Part shown: piece after piece, positions 59,251 to 64,000 of the stretch
Layout of the letters: each line of letters opens with the position of its first letter
Position numbering within the stretch: the first letter of the stretch is position 1
NCBI GenBank assembly: GCA_016720925.1
Contig: JADKJR010000001.1
Coordinates: forward strand, 186,001-250,000
Length of the DNA stretch: 64,000 nucleotides
DNA from: Betaproteobacteria bacterium
GTDB taxonomy: Bacteria; Pseudomonadota; Gammaproteobacteria; Burkholderiales; Usitatibacteraceae
Direction: 5' to 3'
Position numbers and translations under genes: made by a program
The notes under the pieces: generated by a model
Seen by the model: the letters and a program-made list of their open reading frames with translations, nothing else
What the model was told of the DNA's origin: nothing
Database searches by the model: none

Positions 59251-60630
59251 ATGAAAATTGCCGTGATCGGTTCAGGTATTGCCGGCCTTTCCTGTGCGTG
59301 GCTGCTATCGCGCCATGCGGAAAGCGCGCATCAGGTCACGCTGTTCGAGCAGAACGACTATCTCGGCGGACATACGAACACGGTGGATGCCACGGTTGAT
59401 GGCATTACTTTTCCCGTCGATACCGGATTCCTGGTTTTCAACGACTGGACCTATCCAAATTTAATTGCCATGTTGAAACACCTGAACGTCGCGGTCGCAC
59501 CGTCAGACATGTCATTTGGCGTCAAATTGCTGGATACGAATGGAAGGGGAAAGCTGGAATGGTGCGGCTCGGACAAGCTCTCCACCGTGTTCGCACAACC
59601 CTCAAACCTGCTGAAACCCGCGTTCTGGGGAATGTTGCAAGAGATACTGCGCTTCAATCGCGCCTCCACCGCGCTGGCAGACACCAAGCAGGTGCTGCGC
59701 GGGACGCTGGGTGAGTATCTGCTGGCAAACAACTACGGCCATGCGTTTCGCGACTGGTATCTGAAACCGATGGCAGCGTGCATCTGGTCCACGCCGACGC
59801 AGAAAATAGACGATTTCCCCCTTGCCACATTTATCGCTTTCTGCCGCAACCACGGCCTGCTGTCGGTAAATGATCGTCCGCAGTGGCGCACCATCACTGG
59901 CGGCGCGCGCAACTACGTCCGAAAACTCGCCGTCGATATCCCGGATATCCGACTCAATTCGGGGTTGACGTGCGTCGCGCGCGATGAAGCGGGCATCACC
60001 GTCACCGCCCTTTCTGGCAACGAGCGGTTTGATCAGGTGGTATTCGCATGTCACACCGATCAGGCGTTGGTTCTCCTCGCCAACGCCAATACCAGCATCG
60101 ACGCCGACAACCGGACGCGTGAGATCCTGTCGGGCATTCCTTATCAGGCCAATACGGCGGTGCTGCACACGGACCAGCGATTGCTGCCAGAACGCCCGCG
60201 AGCCTGGGCGGCCTGGAACTATACCGCCTGGGATTCGCAAGCGAAGCCGATTGCCAGAAACGCCGATGCAGACGCACCGGTTTCATTGTCTTACCTCCTC
60301 AACCGCCTTCAGCCGCTTCCCTTCACATCTCCCGTGATCGTGACCATGAATCCGTTGGTTGCGCCTGATCCGGCCAAGGTAATCAAGACCATGCGCTACG
60401 ATCATCCGGTCTTTCTGGCGGAAAGCGCTGCGGCCAAGCGCGCACTGCGGCACCTCCAGGGCCGACAGCGCACGTGGTTTGCCGGTGCCTGGACGCGTTA
60501 CGGGTTCCACGAAGATGGACTGATGTCGGGTATTGCGGTCGCAAAGGCGCTAGGTGCGACCGTGCCATGGACGACCGAGGTGCCTGCCGCAAATGACCTT
60601 TCGCGGTCGTACCCGGGCATCGACTCATGA
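59251..60630 (+). CDS. COG2907-type FAD/NAD-binding flavoprotein (amine oxidase-like)
   Basis: 459 residues. Rossmann FAD-binding VIGSGIAGLSCAWLLSRH near the N-terminus and a monotopic amine oxidase fold; NDYLGGHTNTVDATVDGITFPVDTGFLVFN; YLKPMAACIWSTP; C-terminal GAWTRYGFHEDGLMSGIAVAKALG contacts FAD. I recall the family next to Cfa-type genes in proteobacteria. Stop codon overlaps the DUF1365 start. Confidence 0.88.
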   Translation: MKIAVIGSGIAGLSCAWLLSRHAESAHQVTLFEQNDYLGGHTNTVDATVDGITFPVDTGFLVFNDWTYPNLIAMLKHLNVAVAPSDMSFGVKLLDTNGRGKLEWCGSDKLSTVFAQPSNLLKPAFWGMLQEILRFNRASTALADTKQVLRGTLGEYLLANNYGHAFRDWYLKPMAACIWSTPTQKIDDFPLATFIAFCRNHGLLSVNDRPQWRTITGGARNYVRKLAVDIPDIRLNSGLTCVARDEAGITVTALSGNERFDQVVFACHTDQALVLLANANTSIDADNRTREILSGIPYQANTAVLHTDQRLLPERPRAWAAWNYTAWDSQAKPIARNADADAPVSLSYLLNRLQPLPFTSPVIVTMNPLVAPDPAKVIKTMRYDHPVFLAESAAAKRALRHLQGRQRTWFAGAWTRYGFHEDGLMSGIAVAKALGATVPWTTEVPAANDLSRSYPGIDS

Positions 60631-61445
60631 GTATGTGGCCTGAAAATGCGCAGCCGGAATTGTGTCTGGGCAGCGTGTTCCACAAACGATTCCGTCCAGC
60701 GGAACACCAGTTTTCCTATGGCGTTTTTTTTCTACGCGTGCCGCTGTCGAGGCTCGATCAACTGGGCAATCGCTGGCTGTCGACGGATCGCTTCAATCTG
60801 CTGTCCTTCATGAAGCGTGACCATGGCCCTCGCGACGGCAGCAGCCTTGAGGTCTGGATGCGCGAACTTCTCAACCGAGAAGGTATCGACCGTGCCGACG
60901 GAGAGATCGTTTTGCAGACTTTCCCGCGACTGCTCGGCTATGTTTTCAATCCCATCAGCCTCTGGTATTGCTTCGATACACACGGACAGCTGCGCGCGGC
61001 ACTTGCCGAGGTCAGCAACACCTTCGGCGAACGTCACAACTATCTGGTTGCCCACCCGGACCAGCGTCCCATCGCGGCAGGCGATTGGCTTACGTCACGC
61101 AAGGTGTTTCACGTCTCGCCGTTTTGCGAGGTGAAAGGCCACTATCGCTTCCGTTTTGAACAGATCGCCGGTCGCGCCTTCGCGCAGATTGACTATTACG
61201 ACGCCATTGACACCGGCAGCGTCGACGATACGCGCGGAAACGACGCTGAAAGAATGATCGTCACCACCCTCCATGGCACGCCCGCGCCGCTGACGTCGCG
61301 CTCGGTACTACTTGCCTGTTTCAGCCACCCGTTGATGACGTTTGGCGTGGTGGCGCGTATTCACTGGCAGGCGCTGAAACTCTGGATGAAGCGCGTGCCA
61401 TCTTTCACCAAGCCCGCGCCGCCTTCCATTCACACCACTCGTTAA
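60627..61445 (+). CDS. DUF1365 protein
   Basis: 272 residues. LCLGSVFHKRFRPAEHQFSYGVFFLRVPLSRLDQL, FPRLLGYVFNPISLWYCFD, VSNTFGERHNYLV and VSPFCEVKGHYRFRF are the family hallmarks. Cytoplasmic or membrane-associated; one hydrophobic stretch near 225-245. Biochemical role unknown to me. Overlaps the COG2907 gene by 4 bases, so they are coupled. Confidence 0.9.
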   Translation: MSMWPENAQPELCLGSVFHKRFRPAEHQFSYGVFFLRVPLSRLDQLGNRWLSTDRFNLLSFMKRDHGPRDGSSLEVWMRELLNREGIDRADGEIVLQTFPRLLGYVFNPISLWYCFDTHGQLRAALAEVSNTFGERHNYLVAHPDQRPIAAGDWLTSRKVFHVSPFCEVKGHYRFRFEQIAGRAFAQIDYYDAIDTGSVDDTRGNDAERMIVTTLHGTPAPLTSRSVLLACFSHPLMTFGVVARIHWQALKLWMKRVPSFTKPAPPSIHTTR

Positions 61446-61476
61446 TTCACCCTAACCGCCATTCACTATTCACACC

Positions 61477-62691
61477 ATGACTGCCACTGACCTCACCTCG
61501 CTGCCTATTGATGCCAAGTTGCCCGCCGTCGCAAGAGTCTTCTATGGACTGATGAAACGTCTCGAGACAGGCGCTCTTTCCTTTACGTCACCTGAAGGTT
61601 ATACGACGCAGTTTCGGGGAAGGTGTCCAGGCCCGATCGCCGATATCAGGTTCGCTGATTGGGGCGTCGCGGGCGAGGTATTCAAGTCTGCCGAAATCGG
61701 TCTCGCGGAATGCTATCGTGACGGGCGCGTTTTCACGTCCGATCTCACCGCCTTCCTGACGCTTTGTACCGAAAACCAGAAAGCGCTCGAGAGTGTGTTC
61801 TATGGCAGGCCGCTGGTGGCATTGCTGTTCCGCATCAAACACCTGCTGCGGAGCAACACGAAGAATAACGCCAGAAAGAATATTCAATCCCACTACGACC
61901 TGTCGAATGACTTTTACCGGTTGTGGTTGGATGAGACCATGAGCTATTCGGCGCCGGTCTTCGAGGGCAATTTCTCGACGCCGATGGAAGTGGCGCAAAT
62001 CGCCAAGTACGAACGCATGCTCACGGTGCTCGACCCAAAGCCCGGCGAGACGATTCTGGAACTAGGCTGCGGGTGGGGCGGTTTTGCGGAACATGCCGCG
62101 CGGACTCGCGGTGTGCATGTCACCGGTGTGACGCTATCGCGCGCGCAACTGGAATTTGCGGTCATACGCATCGCGGATGCCAAGCTCGATCATCTGGTGG
62201 ACTTGCAGTTGATCGACTACCGCGATATTCGTGGCGAGTTTGATTACATCGTCTCGATTGAAATGTTCGAGGCGGTCGGCGAGCGTTACTGGCCGACCTA
62301 TTTCAAAGTAGTTCGCGAGCGCCTGAAGTCAGGTGGTCGCGCGATGATTCAAACCATCACCATCGCCGAGGACGCATTCGCCCGCTACCGCGAGACCAGT
62401 GATTTCATTCGGGAATACATTTTTCCCGGCGGCATGCTGGTGCCGATTCCGCGTTTCATCGCCGGTGCGGAGGCGGCAGGATTATCGACTGGCGAGCCAT
62501 ATTGTTTCGGCATCGATTATGCGGAGACCCTGAAATGGTGGCTGCACCGAGTCAATGACCGCGCCAATCAGATCAAGCCGCTCGGTTTCGACGAAAAATT
62601 CCTGCAGCTCTGGCGGTTCTATCTCTGCTATTGCGAAGCCGCCTTCCGCTGCGGTCGGACCGACGTCATGCAGATCGAATTGAAAAAGTGA
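61477..62691 (+). CDS. Cyclopropane-fatty-acyl-phospholipid synthase family methyltransferase
   Basis: 404 residues. N-terminal lipid-binding part, then SHYDLSNDFYRLWLDETMSYSAPVFEG and SAM motif LELGCGWGGFAEHAARTRGVHVTGVTLS, FDYIVSIEMFEAVGERYWPTYF, and the C-terminal LWRFYLCYCEAAFRCGRTDVMQIELKK. Methylates unsaturated fatty-acyl chains in phospholipids to cyclopropane or, in relatives, other methylated forms. Its neighbours (COG2907, DUF1365) make a modified-fatty-acid product likely. Confidence 0.92.
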   Translation: MTATDLTSLPIDAKLPAVARVFYGLMKRLETGALSFTSPEGYTTQFRGRCPGPIADIRFADWGVAGEVFKSAEIGLAECYRDGRVFTSDLTAFLTLCTENQKALESVFYGRPLVALLFRIKHLLRSNTKNNARKNIQSHYDLSNDFYRLWLDETMSYSAPVFEGNFSTPMEVAQIAKYERMLTVLDPKPGETILELGCGWGGFAEHAARTRGVHVTGVTLSRAQLEFAVIRIADAKLDHLVDLQLIDYRDIRGEFDYIVSIEMFEAVGERYWPTYFKVVRERLKSGGRAMIQTITIAEDAFARYRETSDFIREYIFPGGMLVPIPRFIAGAEAAGLSTGEPYCFGIDYAETLKWWLHRVNDRANQIKPLGFDEKFLQLWRFYLCYCEAAFRCGRTDVMQIELKK

Positions 62692-62695
62692 CCCC

Positions 62696-63244
62696 ATGAT
62701 GGCGGCCCTGCGAAAAATGGCGCTGAGGACTTTGCTTGCGGCGTCGCTGGCAGGTGCCATGCCTGGCATCGCACAGATGCTGCCGGCGGTGGTAACGCGA
62801 GATGTGCCGGGGTTGACGCCGTTCGGCGAGGGCACGATGCGGTTTCTTGGCTTCAAGGTTTACGACGTGCGTCTGTGGACAGCCATGAAGTCGTTCACCC
62901 ACATGGACCCGTTCGCGCTCGAACTGATCTACGACTTGTCGCTCAGCGGACGCGATATCGCCGAACGCAGCATCAAGGAAATGCGCGATCAGGGACATAA
63001 CGACGAAGCAAAGTTGAAGCGCTGGGGCGAGGAGATGGTGAAGATATTTCCGGATATCAGGCAGGGCGACACACTGGTTGGTGTATCCGTGCCAGGGAAA
63101 GAAGCGCGATTCTACACACGCGAAAAGTTTATCGCCTCCGTCGCGGACCCGGAGTTTGCCCGCGCTTTCTTCGATATCTGGCTGTCGGAAAAGACCAGCG
63201 CGCCCGGCGTCCGCACCCGCCTGCTCGGCATGCCGGCAAAGTAG
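62696..63244 (+). CDS. Chalcone isomerase-like (Chalcone_3) exported protein
   Basis: 182 residues with a signal peptide (LLAASLAGAMPGIAQ). FLGFKVYDVRLWTAMKSF, ALELIYDLSLSGRDIAERSIKEM, and VGVSVPGKEARFYTREKFIASVADPEFARAFFDIWLSEKTSAPG are family features. Bacterial members are not known to act on chalcones; some bind fatty acids. Four bases after the Cfa-type gene. Confidence 0.83.
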   Translation: MMAALRKMALRTLLAASLAGAMPGIAQMLPAVVTRDVPGLTPFGEGTMRFLGFKVYDVRLWTAMKSFTHMDPFALELIYDLSLSGRDIAERSIKEMRDQGHNDEAKLKRWGEEMVKIFPDIRQGDTLVGVSVPGKEARFYTREKFIASVADPEFARAFFDIWLSEKTSAPGVRTRLLGMPAK

Positions 63245-63252
63245 CTATCCCG

Positions 63253-64000
63253 ATGCCGCAGACAGACTCGTTGGCCGCGCCGCCCGCCCACATTTCCTCC
63301 TGGCGGCTATTCGCCTATGGCCTCACGGCGCTGCCTCTGGCGATGGCAGCATTGCCCATCTATGTTCACGTGCCGAAGTTCTACGCTGACGTCATGGGCC
63401 TGAATCTGATCGCTATCGGCGGGCTATTGTTGGCTGCGCGCCTGTTCGATGCCGTGCAGGACCCGCTGCTCGGCTACTGGAGCGACCGAGCCCGCGATCG
63501 CCGGGGCGGCCGATGGCGCTGGGTGGTATTGGGAACGCCGTTTCTGGCGCTGGGCATGCTGGGCCTGTTTCGTCCGCCGCATTGGGACGCCGCCGCGCTG
63601 AGCGCATGGTTGATCGCAATGCTGATGCTGGTCTACACCGCATTCAGCATGTTGCAGATCAGTTATCAAGCTTATGGCGCGGAGATTTCCGATCATCCCG
63701 TCGCGCGCACGCGTGTCACCTCGATTCGCGAAGGGCTCGGGCTGGTTGGCGTCTTTCTGGCAGCGGCACTGCCGGAAGTGCTGTCGAAATCCATGGGCCC
63801 GCGTGACGGATACACGATCTTCGCCTATATTTTTGCGCCCTTGCTGTTGGCGATGGTCGTGGTGTCGATCAAGTTTTCCCCGCCGCCGGTTGCGCGTTCT
63901 CGTGTGTCGACCCACAGCGCCCTTCGCGCAATGACCACGCCGTTGAAAAACGCGCGATTCAACCACCTGCTGCTCATCTTTGTGTTTAACGGCATCGCGG
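63253..64000 (+). CDS. GPH/MFS family transporter, 5' part only
   Basis: Open to the right edge; 249 codons visible from the ATG at 63253, starting 8 bases after the preceding stop. Six or seven membrane segments; LNLIAIGGLLLAARLFDAVQDPLLGYWSDRARDRRGGRW is the first-loop signature of the GPH (melibiose-type) group, and AYGAEISDHPVARTRVTSIREG is the second repeat. Substrate unknown; its position suggests a part in the lipid-modifying cluster. Confidence 0.85.
   Translation, partial: MPQTDSLAAPPAHISSWRLFAYGLTALPLAMAALPIYVHVPKFYADVMGLNLIAIGGLLLAARLFDAVQDPLLGYWSDRARDRRGGRWRWVVLGTPFLALGMLGLFRPPHWDAAALSAWLIAMLMLVYTAFSMLQISYQAYGAEISDHPVARTRVTSIREGLGLVGVFLAAALPEVLSKSMGPRDGYTIFAYIFAPLLLAMVVVSIKFSPPPVARSRVSTHSALRAMTTPLKNARFNHLLLIFVFNGIA

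Overview
The window is a contiguous piece of a betaproteobacterial chromosome of moderately high GC. The evidence is gene order and family content. There is a tRNA-Tyr/Gly/Thr-tuf-tRNA-Trp-secE-nusG-rplKAJL-rpoBC run followed by rpsL-rpsG-fusA-tuf and the S10 cluster. There is also a birA-coaX-SPOR-hldE block, dapA next to bamC, a roxA/DUF7931 pair, and a Bug/TctC-type periplasmic binding protein of the kind abundant in Burkholderiales. I cannot fix the genus; a Burkholderiales- or Nitrosomonadales-like lineage fits.

Layout. 1-2.4 kb: an AI-2E-family permease whose 5' end looks frameshifted, then a small membrane HAMP sensor and a protein made of two copies of one short module. 2.6-5.0 kb: nadA and kynU. 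5.2-8.9 kb: a methyltransferase, dapA, bamC and a metallo-beta-lactamase-fold hydrolase. 8.9-12.5 kb: an Ala/Lys-rich repeat lipoprotein, a DUF7931 protein, the ribosomal oxygenase RoxA, a PrxQ peroxiredoxin and a SlyD-type isomerase. 12.5-17.7 kb: mutS, suhB, trmJ, cysE. 17.7-20.9 kb: a graveyard of insertion sequences (IS4, IS630 and an IS200-type element nested in the IS630), all broken. 20.9-44.9 kb: the translation/transcription core, with two nearly identical tuf genes, complete rpoB and rpoC, and a ribosomal protein cluster that stops at rpsQ with a strong terminator instead of running on into the spc genes. 45-54.7 kb: a COG2509-type flavoprotein, an EamA exporter, a Pit phosphate transporter with its DUF47 partner, a small lipoprotein, a Bug protein, a HAD hydrolase, birA, coaX and a SPOR protein. 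54.7-58.4 kb: a GlcD-like dehydrogenase, a heptose-phosphate adenylyltransferase, a diiron ferritin-like protein and a TetR regulator. 58.5-64 kb: a co-directional cluster of SOUL haem protein, COG2907 flavoprotein, DUF1365 protein, Cfa-type methyltransferase, chalcone-isomerase-like protein and a GPH/MFS transporter that runs off the right edge. This cluster looks like a membrane-lipid modification unit.

Regulatory features visible directly are a consensus promoter for the tRNA-tuf operon just downstream of the insertion-sequence graveyard, an L10 leader RNA before rplJ, a TTGACA/TATAAT promoter for rpsL threaded through the rpoC terminator, a consensus promoter and structured leader between rpsJ and rplC, and several intrinsic terminators. 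A small palindromic intergenic repeat occurs at least five times (around 17.7, 26.3, 46.8, 50.05 and 54.7 kb).

rpsC, an essential gene, carries an apparent single-base insertion, and the AI-2E gene carries another. Uncorrected sequencing indels are therefore a real possibility and should be considered when reading the transposase pseudogenes too. No CRISPR array, rRNA, phage or toxin-antitoxin system was seen.
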